A DNA stretch of 64,000 nt from Chelydra serpentina (GCA_037349315.1 JBAIAC010000035.1:4292501-4356500), one strand, 5' to 3'; positions 22,485-33,902 are shown, numbered from the stretch's first letter. A program made the numbers and translations. Notes: generated by a model from the letters alone, not told the origin.

Positions 22485-25400
22485 GTAAGTATTGCGCCTG
22501 GCCCTCATCCTACCACCTTCCCTTCCCAGAATGGGGCACCGCCATTGGGGGCAGTCATTGGGGGCACTGCCAAAGTAGCAGGTTGTTAACTTACACCTCC
22601 CCAATAAATGCCAAGGCACATCCTGTATTGGGTGGGGGGTTTTATATAGCCCCCTCATCCGTCTCCTGCATCGTTGCACTGAATTGACCCTCAGTGTAAT
22701 TGCCCCACTGTGACTCCCCTTTCCACAGCTGGTGGAGCGAACGTGAACCTCACGGCCCGTTTTTCCATAGGTTTGGGATCCTCCCTCATCTTCAACCATC
22801 ACCCACATCCGTGCGGTGCTATGGTCACTGCCCGATCTTTATCTACTGGCTCCTCTGAAATGCGTCTCTGTCTCCCGGGAAACCCTTGCACAGGGGAGGA
22901 AGTAGGGTGACCAGATGTCCCGATTTTATAGGGACAGTCCCGATTTTTGGGTCTTTTTCTTGTATAGGCTCCTATTACCCCCCACCCCCTGTCCCGATTT
23001 TTCACATTTGCTGTCTGGTCACCCTAGGAGGAAGCCATGGAGCCGTTTTGCAGGAGGTTTAGAATAAAGCCATGAACCAAAGGCAGTGAGAACAGAACAG
23101 AATCCCCCGGGAATGGTGCACTTACTGATTATGTGCCGTCTACGCCCCTGCACAAACTCACGCCCCAGGGCAGGAAGATTTCACACGGGGTGCAGCCCAA
23201 ATCAGGGCCTAGACCAAAACGTAGGAACGTACGGACATTAACCCCTTTGATTCTGAATGGAATAACCAGGCATAGCTGGGAAGGGAGAGAAAATGCTCTT
23301 TCTGGATGGCCAGAAATGGCTATGGGCCACCTGACATCTGGTGAAGGGGCTAAGGGACTAGGAGACCCACACACGTTCCGTCAGGAGCTGCTCTGAACAG
23401 TACCACTTTGGATCCCCATAGCCACACAGTAGGGAGGGTAATTCAGTGATCAGACGCTCGGCACCTGACATTCCAGTACAGCCGGGCTGTGAGTCCAAGG
23501 AGCTGGAATGGCCTCAGCCAGGCTGAACTCCTAAGACATTCGTTCGGATTCAGTAACCCGGTCCGCTGGGGCATCTAGCCCAAGCGGTGCTCCAAGAGTG
23601 GCCCTTAGAGAAACCTGGTGCCCCTTGTGAAGTCAGAGGTAGGGAAGATTTTAAGCGGGTCTCCACTAGTAAAGCAAAGATCCAAGAGACGCTGCCCCAG
23701 GAGGTGCCCCTCTCTCCTCTGCACGTTGGGGGGCACGAACGTTATTAGCCCATTGACCCACAAGCACAGGCTCTCCGCAAGCTGGCATCCTGCCACTGGG
23801 TGGGGGGAATGCATGCAGGGAGCTGCTGCCAGCGGGTTGAGTGAGAGGAAGCAAAGAGCGAGCTGAGATTGCAAGATCCATGGGGCAGAGACCCTCTTTC
23901 TGGTCGTTTGTCCAGCACCTAGCGCCATGGGACCCTGCTCGGCGACCGGGGCTCTTATTGCAATGCAAGGAATGAATCCATAACAACAATAATGAATAAT
24001 TGGGTGGGAGGGGACTCGGCCTCACTGGCACCGCCAAATGCCTCTTCCCAGGCGGGGACCCCTTGGGATGAGTATCCTTGTTCTGCGTTGGAGAGTGGGG
24101 CTGGAGCTGCTCGGAGGGCAGCAAATCGGGGGGGGCTTTTCTTCGAGCCAAACGCCTATCTGGCACAGCTCTGACGCAGACCCCTGCTCATTCTCTGCCC
24201 ACCGGGCATCACGTGCCCCTGCCAGACTCCACACAACATTTATATTACGCTGGCCAAGAGCGCGAGCATTCCCGCAGCTCAGCAAGGAGTGAGCTGCGGC
24301 TGCGTCCCATGTCAGCGGCGTGGGCGTGGCTGCCTCTCTCCATCAGGAGGGGTCCCACTTGGCCCCGGTGACGCTGTGCCTTGACCAAGCGAACAAGGGC
24401 AGGGCACAGCTCTGAGTACCAAACGGCTGCCCTCTCCGCAGACAGGCAGAGCGTGTAGAAGAGCAAAGGGGCAGGGAACAGAGCCAAAAGGCATCACCGT
24501 TTCATGGCTTCCCCAGCCGGCAGGGTTCCCCTTCCCGAGGATGCCGACCTGTCCGCACGAGGTGCAAAGGGGGCCGTGGGGCAGGAGATGTGAGATGTGG
24601 GGGAGGTCACGTTTCTGACAGCACTTTCCCCCTTCTTCCCCCTTTCCAGCAGGAAGCCCTGCCAGACGAGATTGAAGTAGTGGAGGATCCTACCACCGTG
24701 GTATGAAATGACGCAGCATTGCCTCTCTCTTGTACACTTCGGGGGCAGTCCTTGGGGTGGGGGCAGTGTGCAGAGTGCAGCCCCCTGGCTGCCTCTATGC
24801 GTAAAAGCCGGAGGGGGGCATGCCACTGTTTCCGGGAGCCTCATGGAGCGGCCCCCGACCCTGCTCCCCAGGCTGGTGGGATGGATCCAGCCCATGGGCC
24901 GTAGTTTGCCCACCCCTGATTTAAAGACTTCAAGTTACAGAGAATCCACCATTTACACTAGTTTAAACCTGCAAGGGACCCCTGCCCCACGCTGCAGAGA
25001 AAGTGAAAAACCACCAGGATTCTTGCCAATCTGACCCATAGGGAAAAAATTCCAGACCCCAAATCTGGCGATCAGATAGACCCTGAGCATGTGGGTGAGA
25101 CCCACCAGCCAGACACCTGGGAAAGAATTCTCTGTAGTAACTCCCATCCAGTGTCCCATCACTGGCCGTAAATCATCTGTCCAAGCTTCGGCCTTGGTGT
25201 GGAACCCCTCCCGCCCTCTTTCAGTGGGACCTGCTAAATGGCGCATGGTCAGATTTCCCAGCGAGCTCAGCATCCAGCATGCACCCAGCCCTGCACATCT
25301 GGCCAGTCCCAGGGGACTGAGGACTCGCGCTAATTCTGGCCACGGTGACCATGCGCCGTATCCCATTGGCCAATCAGAATAAAGCTGTGGCTGAGCCGGT

Positions 25401-28400
25401 CTCCTGCCTTCCAGGAGCCTGTCGGAGTCAATCCCGTCCAGGTGGAGGTCGGGGAGTTCGAGGAGCCCACCGAGGACGTGGAGGAGATCGTCTCTGAGAG
25501 TAAGTGACTCCCCACCTGCCTGCTCCTGGCCCAGGGACCAGAGACATCGGTCCCTCCCTCCTGATGGGGGATTGGGATCAGATCCAACTTTACTTTCCCG
25601 CCTTCTTTCAGATCCCTGCCAGAACCACCACTGCAAGCACGGAAAAATCTGCGAGGTGGATGACAACAACACCCCCATGTGCGTGTGCCAAGACCCCTCC
25701 ACCTGCCCACCCAGCATTGGCCTGTTCGAGAAGGTGAGCAGAGAAAGGAAGCGCTAGTAAGGAGGACAAGGATGGGAGAAGCCGAGCTGCTTCCTGTACA
25801 TCACTAGCGACTAGTCTGTGGCCCCGAATGGCTTAGGAGACTGATCATAGGAGATGGCGTCTTCCCCCTGGGCCCCAGGTTTGAATCTGGCCCCGGGCAG
25901 TAATCCCCAACCTGGTGGCCCATCTGAAATAAATTCGTTGCCTCGCCCTTGTTGCGGTAGGGAAGTCGTCAGAGCCCAGAGCTCACCCGGCTGACTCGCC
26001 GTGAGCCTCTCTAATGTTCTGTCCCCTTCCCCGCAGGTGTGTGGCACTGACAACAAGACCTACGACTCCTCCTGCCACTTCTTCGCCACCAAGTGCACCC
26101 TGGAGGGCACCAAGAAGGGACACAAGCTCCATCTGGACTACATCGGGCCCTGCAAATGTGAGTTCGCACCGTCGCGGAGGCAAGGAGGCAAACCGGCCCC
26201 CGCGTAGCTCCTAACAGGTGTCTACGGCACATCTACCCGCTGCTCATCTACGGCACATCTACCCGCTGCTCAGCAGCCAGTTATCTCCAGTGTCTGGCTT
26301 GCAACCCTGCCGCTCATCCATGGTGCTGGAGTACAGACTCCGGGTGTCAGGTGCACACAAGCCAGGGATCAGCTGCCGCCTTCTAACCAAACCCTCAAAG
26401 GGCAAAGGGGCTACAGGAAAGACCCTTCCCCTTCCCTCCACTAGAACCTGTGAGCTGGGGGAGGAGGTAACCATTTAAGGGGAGTGGTCCCATAGTCAGG
26501 GGTGACAGGGGCCAATCATCTGTTCGTGCCAGGGGGTCCTGATCCTGCTTTTAATAAGACAGCACATCCCCTGTCCCCTAAGGGCCCCGATGGGGCTCGC
26601 TCCACCGAATGGGCTGCAGTCAGTTCTCAATGTAAAAGCAGAGAGGGGCTGCCCGGAGACTGTACGTTCCCGCAGCATTTCCTGATGCTAAATGGGTACC
26701 CGCGTCCAGCACCATCCCCGTGACCGCCTACCCATCAGCATCTTCCCCGCCCCGCACCTTCTGGCTGCTCCTGCAGGGGAGCTAGGGAGAGCGTACTGGG
26801 ACCCTCTTTGTCCCTCAGCCCCCTGGGCACCCGCCTGGACCCAGGTAGGATGCTGCCGGCCTGTGGCACTCCCTGGCCCAAGGCGCAGCACCAGCCAGGC
26901 TGGGGATGTGACCAGGGCTCTGCTACTCATTTACGAAGCAGCAGTAAGTGTCATTGGACTGGGCCCCCTGGGCTGCCTGCCTCTGCCCAGCACGGGCACA
27001 GGAGCTTGAGGTACCTTTGTGTGGCCACTGCAGCCTGGCGCCAGCGTTCCTCCCGGGGAAACGGCCAGAATTTGGCCTTACGGGGCGTGCTTTTTCCTGC
27101 CGCTGAGCTCCCCTTGGGAAGGCCACTGGGACCAATCACGGGCAGCACCGTGTCTCCCCAGCCTCTGATCTCACGAGTACGTGCAACAGGTGCTGACCAT
27201 GGCGCACCATGCCCTGCGGGCTGGCGCTCTCCATTTGGTCCCGCTGTCCAAGCCTGGCCCGTGACCGGCCCCCGTGCCCAGCCCCAGGGACTCCGCCAGC
27301 TTATGTCATGCAAAGGGAAGGCGGCCTGCAGACCCATTGGGGCTGCTAGGGCTCAGGGAATTGCAATAACAAGACAAGCCCGGCTGCTAAGCGTTTTGCT
27401 GGCTCAGCACTTCTGAAAGGCGGGAGGCCTGAAAGGGGCAGATTGTTTCATCCCGGAATGGCCATTTCGAATGCAAAGCCGGGACCTGTCCAGACCTGCC
27501 CACCTCCCCCGAGCAATCCCTTGCATAATAGCCTCATTGTGGTCAGGGTGTCTCAGCGCTAGACAGCACCTAGCCGAGCACAGGAGGCCGCTCGGGAGTC
27601 TGATTCAGCAGAGAACTCCAGGTGACAATGAGGCCTCTGTATTTTATCCAGCGCTTCTCTCTTAAGCCATATGCGGCTGGGTTTCTTGCAGCTGATGTTA
27701 TTCTGGGGAGAGGGGTGGGAAGGCTTGTAAGCAGCTGCTCATCACACAGTGCTCCATACAGAGACCCCTCATGTAAATTGCTGTATAGGAAAGCACCTTG
27801 ATTTGCATTTGCTGGGGTTTCTAGGAGCAGCACCAGCCACCTGCTGAGAGTGGGAGTTTCAAAGTGATGATCTGGTGCCCAAAGAACCAACAGCTCACAT
27901 GGGACCTGCCGTTTTACACAGGAGCCGGGTGCTAAACTCACGGGCATTGAAGGACACTGTAAACCTAGGGCATTGACACCTGGTGGAGGGACGTTGCATC
28001 TCTTTAGGAGCAATCCCAGATGTTAGATGATCAATTCTCTACATTTATCTGCATGTTCTTTAGCCACAAGGGACCACGGTAGGAAAATGGAATCTGTATG
28101 CCATCAGATTTTCATCTGCTCCTGCTGCTTATCCCCTACTCGATCATCCTTAATCCTCTGTGGGCGCCAGAATAATTTCCACAGCAATCAATCGGCAGGG
28201 AACAGACCGAGGGTTTGGACTCCGGGTGAGGAATAGGTGACAGGAGCTGGCAGGCCCCTCAAGCAGGAGAAGACATTCAGGAAGACAGCCCGGGTTGCAG
28301 GGGGCTGACCAAGAAGAACCGTAGAATTGTTTCTAAATATAAAGAGTTTTCCTACCGCCTCCCCCATTGCCCCTGCCCAGGTGTCTGCAGCTCGCCAATA

Positions 28401-31400
28401 AATCGGTGGTTTGCTCTTTCCAAAACAAGCTTGGTCAGCACAGTGACTGGTGTGTTTTGCACCCCACAATGTTCCTGTTCTGTGCGGGGAGCTGACGCCC
28501 TCGACTAGCAGCAGCAGAAAGCTCAAGTGAATAAATCAAAGCCCCAGGCAACTTTTCTGGTGGCAGGATGGGAAGCAAGGGGGAACGGGATGGGGTTTAG
28601 CCGGGGGACAGCAAACAGAATGCAGGATCCCGCTAGCTTGACTGTGGGAGGCAACAGCACAGAGTCCCCAGGTTTATGGATTCCTAAGTAAAGGCCAGAG
28701 GAGACTGCTATGATCATCTACTCTGACCTCCTGCAATAGGATTTTCCCCCGGTGGTTTTTGCACGGAGCCCAGAGATTTGTGGTGGAATTAGAGGAGACG
28801 TCCCCTTCCACCACCACGGCTGGATCCTTCCTGGGCCCCCAGCAGTGGGGCTGCATGGAAGGTTTGGTCCCGGCAGCCCAGAGGGAGGCAGGGGTGTCCC
28901 CAAGACAGCGTGGGCTGCTCCAGGGGGAAGAAATTCAACCACGAACCCAGCAGAAAAACTCCTGGATACATAAACTGCAGCAGGCCGCAGCAAACAGCGG
29001 GGCCGAGGCGAAGCCCCTCCCAGCGGCTCAAGGGCAGAGGTGGCGACGTTTTGTCTTGCATGGGCGCCTGCCCCAAAAGGCAGGGCGGGAGCAGCTCTGC
29101 TCCCCGCACTGATGCCAACTGCAGCTGAGGGAAAGTTCCAGTCCCACTAGGGACACCGGGCAGGGTCGAGGCCCGGGCCGGGCACCGCGCTGACGGCTCT
29201 GTGCTTGGGTTGCAGACATTCCTCCCTGCCTGGACGCGGAGCTGACCGAGTTCCCCCTGCGCATGCGCGACTGGCTCAAGAACGTGCTGGTCACTCTGTA
29301 CGAGCGCGACGAGGACAACAACCTGCTGACCGAGAAGCAGAAGCTCAAGGTGAGTGGACGCGGCGTCTGGGCACGCAGGGAGCCCGCCCCGGTGTCCCAG
29401 TCCCGGGTGCCCGCAGGGAGCCCCCGCTCTGCACACACGCCGCCCAGTTCTGCTAGGGTGACCAGATGTCCCGATTTTATAGGGACAGTCCCGATTTTTG
29501 GGTCTTTTTCTTATATAGGCTCCTAATAGCCCCCACCCCCTGTCCCGATTTTTCACATTTGATGTCTGGTCACCCTAAATTCTGCACACGCTAGTGCCAA
29601 GGTGGATTCCAGCCAGCACACGCCGGTGCACCCCTGAACCCCAGCCTAATTGCAGGCTGGTGGATGCACACAAAGTCCGCCCTAGTGAGCAACCCACCCC
29701 CATTGCACAGCAGAACCCCCCCTCCGCCCCCCATTCACACACGCGCCAGTAATTCTCCTGCTCGTCAGCACTCCCTCTTCCTAGAGCAACCCCCTGCCCA
29801 GTCCCCCTCTGACAGTGACCCCCCCCCACCCCAGCGGCTCTGTCCAGCCGCAGCCACCGGGCAGCCTCACCAGGGCTCTGCTTCCGCAGGTGAAAAAGAT
29901 CCACGAGAACGAGAAGCGCCTGGAAGCCGGCGAGCACACGGTGGAGCTGCTGGCCCGCGACTTCGAGAAGAACTACAACATGTACATCTTCCCCGTGCAC
30001 TGGCAGTTCGGCCAGCTGGACCAGCATCCCATCGATGGGTACGGACCTCCCCTCCCCTCCCTGCCGGGGCGCGGGGCTGATTGCTCGGGCTCACCCCCGG
30101 ATCAGGTCACAAGTGCAGTGAGTTTCTCGGTCTGAGCCCAGTCCCCGAGCGTGGCAGAACCCCGGCACGCGGCGGCAGGGGGTCCGTGCTCCGGAGAAGC
30201 CCAGGAGCAGGAAGGACATGGGTCGGTTCGGGGTAACGGGGCACTGGCAAAGCAGCGGGGTGGGGATCAGCGCTGGCGTGGCAGGTGAGGATTGCAGTGA
30301 ACTAGCCAAGCCGGGCATGGGGCTCGGGACTGGCATAGGGTGACCAGACAGCAAGTGTGAAAAATCGGGACAGGGGGTGAGGGGGGGTAATAGGAGCCTA
30401 TATAAGAAAAAGACCCAACAATCGGGACTGTCCCTATAAAATCGGGACATCTGGTCACCCTAGGCATGGCTGAGGTATTCGAGGCTCAGTTAGCAGAGTT
30501 TTGCTGGGGAGAGGCCCGCATGCTGCCTGGCTCAGATCCAGCCGGCAATGGCTCACAGGCTAGCAGGAAGCAACGGGCCGTGCAAGGAAAAGGATGCCGA
30601 GCCCCGCCGCGAAGATGAGGCTGACAAGGCTCTATAAACACAGGCTGCAGAGGGGGAGCTTTGTTAGCCAGCATTAACCCTCTGGGCTCTGTGCCCCCGT
30701 GCCTGCCTTTACTGTGCCCCAGCACGCTGGGCTGAGACAGCAGAGACGCCCGTGGCTCTGAGCTGCTGTCGGGATAGCACAGGACGGCTCCGGTGGCCGG
30801 AGAGGTGCTCGAGGGAACGAGGTCACTGAACGCCGGGTGGCCGGTTTCCAAGGAAGGCGTTGCTCTTCGCCAGACCCCAAGGAGGAGATGGGGAGTCAGC
30901 TGCCTGACCCGCTGCCCAGGCCTGGCCCAGCGCAGGCGGAAGGATTCTCATTAGCTCCATTGGGCCCTGGAGCGGGTCCAGAGACCGTTCTCGGCGGGGA
31001 GGACGTGGAGAGGAGCTCAGGGGAGGAGCCCAGGGGAGGATGTGGAGAGGAGCCCAGGGGCGGACAGGGGATGTGGGAAGAGGGAGAAGCCGTCTGAGCA
31101 GAGACAGCAGCCCCGTGGGGTGGCCCCTGTGAAGACAGCTCGCCCCCTTCCACTCACCCCTCCCCAGCTGTCCCAGCAGCGACACACAGGGAGGGGAGGG
31201 GAAGGAGGGTGCAGCGACGCTCCCCGCCCCATCAGCAGAGAGAGGCCATGGTGCATTGTCGCGGGGGCTCTGGCTCAGACCGTCTCGGCTCTCCTGGCAG
31301 GTACCTGTCCCACACCGAGCTGGCCCCACTCCGAGCCCCTCTCATCCCCATGGAGCACTGCACCACCCGCTTCTTCGAGGAGTGCGACCTGGACAATGAC

Positions 31401-33026
31401 AAGTACATCGCCCTGGAGGAATGGGGCAGCTGCTTCGGCATCAAGGAGAGTAAGTAGCTGCCGCCCCCGCCCTGGCGGCTGCTGGGGACAGTAGAGGAAG
31501 GGGCGGGCAGGCCGGAGGAACGGGCAGGACACAGGCAGCTCTCAGAGATCCCAGCTAAAGGGCTAAAGAGGAAGCAGCAGCGAAGGCAGATTAAAGCCAG
31601 CGCCAGCACGGGGAGCTTTGTGCACCATTTGCAAAGTCTGGTGCGGGGCGACCTTTCCCGATCCGCCCGGAAAGCCGCAGGAACCCTTTGGGCACTAAAG
31701 AAATAACAGCACGACTAGAATGAATGCCTTTGCTTGTCAAAACCCCCTCCTACTCGGGGTGACCTCTGCCCCGGCCGCAAACAGGGCTGAGAAAACCCTA
31801 GGCAACGGGGATCGGGGGGGGAGAAAAATCAATTGGTTCCTCCATGGTGGGATTTTCAAAAGTGCTTAGGGTTGGCCCAGCTCTGCCCCTTCTGGAATCA
31901 GCATCAGGGCTTTTGTCTACACGGCCCTGCCGTTCGGACTACAGGGGAGGGAACCGCGGCCCCACTGCCCCGGGTGAATGCGGCGGCTGCGAACCGAAAG
32001 GGATCTAGTTCATATTAGCGCTAGTCCTGTTTAATAAGGACGGCGGGTATCTCCTGAACCCCACAGGATTCATTAGGCGGATGATCCCCAGCACAACGAG
32101 CTCCCATGGCTTCAATGTAAGCTTTAAAGGGAGCGGGATAGGGCTCACGAATTCATTCCTAACCAAGGCCTTGTTTGTTATTATTTAACATTTCTACTGT
32201 GGTAGCACTTCCAGGCCCAGGTGTGTGAGGTGCTGTACAAATATATAGGAAATAACGGGCCCCGCCCCAAAGAATGCGTGTGCTAGTGAAGAATAGCAGA
32301 ATAAGTGGCAATGCTTCCGAGGCAATGAACACGACCGTTGCTATTTCAGAAAGCGTCTGAGTGACCCCCCCCCCCCACCCCCTGTTAACCTTGCCCAGAT
32401 GTCATTATTGCTGAGTGAATATCTGCCTGTAAACCTCCCAGGTACACGGGAGTCATTGCTTAGCTTAGCCTCCCCCCCGCAAAAAAACGTGGTGTGGAGT
32501 GACTCGCTCAACTGGGTCATCTGCAGTGGAGACAGAACCCGGGAATCCCTGGGAACTTTGGGTCTAAAAGGAGGAGCTTCTACCACGTGAGCTAAAAGCC
32601 CCCATCCTGAGAGCCTTCAGCAGCACACACAACTCGGGAGAAGGTTGCTAACGTGGCTTTCAATTAAGCATGGGCTATAGGCTGTGATCCCCCTTCCATG
32701 ACCAGCTCTGCCCCCTGGCAAGCTTGCAAAGGGCATCTTGCACAATGCCTGTGCTGGGGGGATCTTCCTCCTCCGTTAGAGCTCCTTCATGCCTTTCCAG
32801 CCTTTTTATCCAACATGAAAGGAATCAGAAGAGGGGTGACGTCTGATAGCTTGAAGGCAGGAGTAGTCATTAACGTCTATGCGCGTTGTACCCACTAGAG
32901 GGGGACAAAGAGCCACACGGCATTCGCCCGAGTTACATATAGCACAGTCTGAATGTTAGTGAAAACTTTCTTAACTTATTCTCTCTCCTTTTTGCAGAGG
33001 ACATTGACAAGGACCTCGTGATCTAA
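22428..33026 (+). CDS. SPARC: SPARC (osteonectin), secreted matricellular calcium- and collagen-binding glycoprotein
   Basis: The coding join is 22428-22484, 24650-24700, 25415-25499, 25612-25733, 26037-26157, 29216-29349, 29890-30038, 31301-31449 and 32998-33026. This is 897 nt, in phase throughout, giving 298 residues plus a stop. Every intron is GT-AG. Residues 1-17 are a signal peptide. About 18-64 is the acidic low-affinity Ca2+ region. 65-145 is the follistatin/Kazal module with ten cysteines, an NKT glycosylation site at N111 and the copper-binding GHK at 133-135. 146-298 is the EC domain: a variant EF-hand crosses the exon 8/9 boundary and a canonical loop spans D269-E280. Residues equivalent to the known collagen contacts (R161, N168, L254, M257, E258) are all present, and all 14 mature cysteines are retained. 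The known family role is binding fibrillar collagen and modulating matrix assembly, mineralisation and cell adhesion outside the cell. Start chosen at the ATG opening the signal peptide. The gene looks intact. Confidence 0.98.
22485..24649 (+). other. SPARC: SPARC intron 2
   Basis: About 2.2 kb. It contains one hAT miniature element (22903-23026). I see no further gene or strong repeat in the remainder. Confidence 0.9.
22903..23026 (-). mobile_element. hAT-type miniature element, copy 3
   Basis: 124 bp in the opposite orientation to copies 1 and 2, with a perfect 8-bp target duplication GGAGGAAG at 22895-22902 and 23027-23034. It lies in SPARC intron 2. Confidence 0.9.
24650..24700 (+). CDS. 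SPARC: SPARC exon 3 (acidic region, part 1)
   Basis: 51 nt encode [17 protein letters not shown] (residues 20-36). The acceptor reads TTTCCAGCAG, so splicing could use the first AG (keeping Q20) or the second (losing it). Human SPARC as I remember it has two glutamines here. Donor GTATGA at 24701 is weaker than those of its neighbours. Confidence 0.95.
24915..25180 (-). mobile_element. CR1-type LINE fragment (antisense)
   Basis: It contains AAAGACTTCAAGTTACAGAG, CCCCACGCTGCAGAG, GCGATCAGATAGACCCTGAGC and GGAAAGAATTCTCTGTAGTAA, a common antisense CR1 3' region of turtles. It lies in SPARC intron 3 and makes up over a third of that 714-bp intron. Confidence 0.65.
25415..25499 (+). CDS. SPARC: SPARC exon 4 (acidic region, part 2)
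   Basis: 85 nt encode residues 37-64 plus one nucleotide of codon 65. It starts [15 protein letters not shown] and is rich in Glu, which builds the low-affinity Ca2+-binding N-terminal region. Acceptor CTTCCAG, donor GTAAGT at 25500. The following intron is only 112 bp. Confidence 0.97.
25612..25733 (+). CDS. SPARC: SPARC exon 5 (follistatin-like EGF-type hairpin)
   Basis: 122 nt encode residues 65-105, beginning [16 protein letters not shown]. Six cysteines (67, 72, 78, 88, 90, 96) build the follistatin hairpin and the start of the Kazal-like part. Donor GTGAGC at 25734. Confidence 0.98.
26037..26157 (+). CDS. SPARC: SPARC exon 6 (Kazal-like part)
   Basis: 121 nt encode residues 106-145 plus one nucleotide of Y146. 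It includes the N-glycosylation sequon at N111, cysteines 107, 118, 125 and 144, and the KKGHK copper-binding stretch. Acceptor CCCCGCAG, donor GTGAGT at 26158. Confidence 0.98.
26221..26272. repeat. Perfect 26-bp tandem duplication
   Basis: Two identical 26-bp units (beginning TCTACGGCACATCTACC) abut with no spacer, 63 bp after the exon 6 donor. Perfect identity suggests a recent slip or an assembly artefact. Confidence 0.9.
28680..28745 (-). mobile_element. CR1-type LINE tail fragment (antisense)
   Basis: It contains AGGCCAGAGGAGACTGC, then TATGATCATCTACTCTGACC, then TCCTGCAATAGG, the antisense of the CR1 3' terminus. Confidence 0.6.
29216..29349 (+). CDS. SPARC: SPARC exon 7 (start of EC domain)
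   Basis: 134 nt encode residues 146-190 (first codon split), starting [20 protein letters not shown]. It carries collagen-contact equivalents R161 and N168 and the EC-domain cysteine C150. Nearly invariant compared with human. Donor GTGAGT at 29350. Confidence 0.98.
29454..29577 (-). mobile_element. hAT-type miniature element, copy 4
   Basis: 124 bp, same orientation as copy 3. Flanking 8-mers AGTTCTGC and AATTCTGC match at 7 of 8 positions, consistent with an aged target duplication. It lies in the 540-bp SPARC intron 7, 104 bp after the exon 7 donor. Confidence 0.88.
29890..30038 (+). CDS. SPARC: SPARC exon 8 (EC domain helices, first half of EF-hand 1)
   Basis: 149 nt encode residues 191-239 plus two nucleotides of G240. 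It contains the helix with [13 protein letters not shown] and the first half of the variant EF-hand ([10 protein letters not shown]). Donor GTACGG at 30039. Confidence 0.98.
30039..31300 (+). other. SPARC: SPARC intron 8
   Basis: About 1.26 kb, GC-rich, with one hAT miniature element (30336-30462). About 30990-31075 carries imperfect GGAGAGGAGCYCAGGGG repeats. No exon seen. Confidence 0.9.
30336..30462 (+). mobile_element. hAT-type miniature element, copy 5
   Basis: 127 bp, TAGGGTGACC to GGTCACCCTA, with three extra G in the internal G run. The flanks (GACTGGCA and GGCATGGC) no longer show a clean 8-bp duplication. Confidence 0.85.
31301..31449 (+). CDS. SPARC: SPARC exon 9 (EF-hand pair, collagen contacts)
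   Basis: 149 nt encode residues 241-289 plus one nucleotide of K290 (its first base completes G240). It holds collagen-contact equivalents L254, M257 and E258 and the canonical EF loop D269-E280 ([12 protein letters not shown]). Cysteines 260, 268 and 284 are present. Donor GTAAGT at 31450. Confidence 0.98.
31450..32997 (+). other. SPARC: SPARC intron 9
   Basis: About 1.55 kb. Nothing coding. A diverged interspersed repeat lies near 32190-32285 and a C run near 32367-32385. Confidence 0.85.
32190..32285 (-). repeat. Old interspersed repeat remnant
   Basis: It contains CTACTGTGGTAGCACTTCC, then GGTGCTGTACAAATATATAGG and a GGGCCCCGCCCCAAAG end, a recurring vertebrate SINE-like wording. Family not assigned. 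Confidence 0.35.
32998..33026 (+). CDS. SPARC: SPARC exon 10, coding part
   Basis: Acceptor TTTTTGCAG. 29 nt complete K290 and encode DIDKDLVI and the TAA stop at 33024-33026. This C-terminus is the family signature. Confidence 0.98.
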
Positions 33027-33687
33027 GCCAGCAGCTTCTTTCTCTGTTGCCTCTTTTTTTTTTTTTTTAACCTCCTGTTTCCTTTTATTTTTAAACCTTT
33101 TTTTGTTTTGTTTTTTCCCCTGGGGACAAGGTGCTAATATAGATCTAAACGTATATTAACGGTGCTAAAAGAGACAACAACTTATTGTTAGTAGCCTAAT
33201 GAATACCACTAGAATACTCTGCTCGCTCATCCATTTCGGTGTGTTCTTCTCTGCTCTCTGATTTGACAACAACGTTACAATAACCAACCCTGTTCCTGTG
33301 CTAAATAGCTACTCCCTCTTCTTATCCGCCCTTGGATTTCTTTTTCAAACTCCTTACTAATATGTTCTTCAGAACTTTCAATGTAGAGCAAAGCCATCCC
33401 AGAGAATTAACTCCCTGATTTCCAGACGGCAAGTGAGGGAAGATGTATCCAGAGGATGTTAGCAGATTGGGCTTTCCAAAGTTTAGCGAAGCAATTGGTG
33501 GTGAAAGTTTGGGGTGCTGGATTTTAGTTCCTGTTAGGGAGGATGGAGAAGGGAGTGGGATAGACACTGAAGAATCAGAACGGCAAAATTTAAATTCCCA
33601 GGGCTTGAATTTATTAATAATTGGGCACAAACAGTTGTTAAAAAACGCACAAATTAATTAAAACCCATCATGTAAAATCCCTCTAAA

Positions 33688-33693
33688 AATAAA
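33688..33693 (+). terminator. SPARC: Possible proximal poly(A) signal AATAAA
   Basis: AATAAA in an A/T-rich stretch about 660 nt after the stop. It could yield a shorter SPARC transcript that lacks the C run. Confidence 0.4.
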
Positions 33694-33864
33694 GGTTTGA
33701 AAATGCTCCGTGCTTTATTATTACTCGGTGATTGTATTGTTATTGTGTTTTCCATCCTTTAAAGTTAGCTTTTGGTGCTGACGTGTTTGGTGGTGGTATT
33801 TTTATTTGACCTTGCTGGAGCCAAGACAGTGCTCGCCGTGGCTTTCGCGACATTACATGTCTCT

Positions 33865-33902
33865 CCCCCCCCCCCCCCCCCGCCCCCCCCCCCCCCCCCC
33901 CC
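33865..33902. repeat. SPARC: Poly(C) tract in the SPARC 3' UTR
   Basis: 38 nt of C interrupted by one G at 33882. It is on the sense strand of the transcript. Open proline-rich or glycine-rich frames across it are artefacts of the run. Confidence 0.85.

Larger units (their letters stand above)
26158..29215 (+). other. SPARC: SPARC intron 6
   Basis: About 3.1 kb. It contains a perfect tandem 26-bp duplication at 26221-26272 and an antisense CR1 fragment at 28680-28745. I see no other named element or exon. Confidence 0.9.

Noticed and set aside
24953..25717. 254-codon minus-strand frame
   Set aside because: It overlaps SPARC exons 4 and 5 antisense and a CR1 fragment. No domain is visible and the plus-strand exons explain the region.
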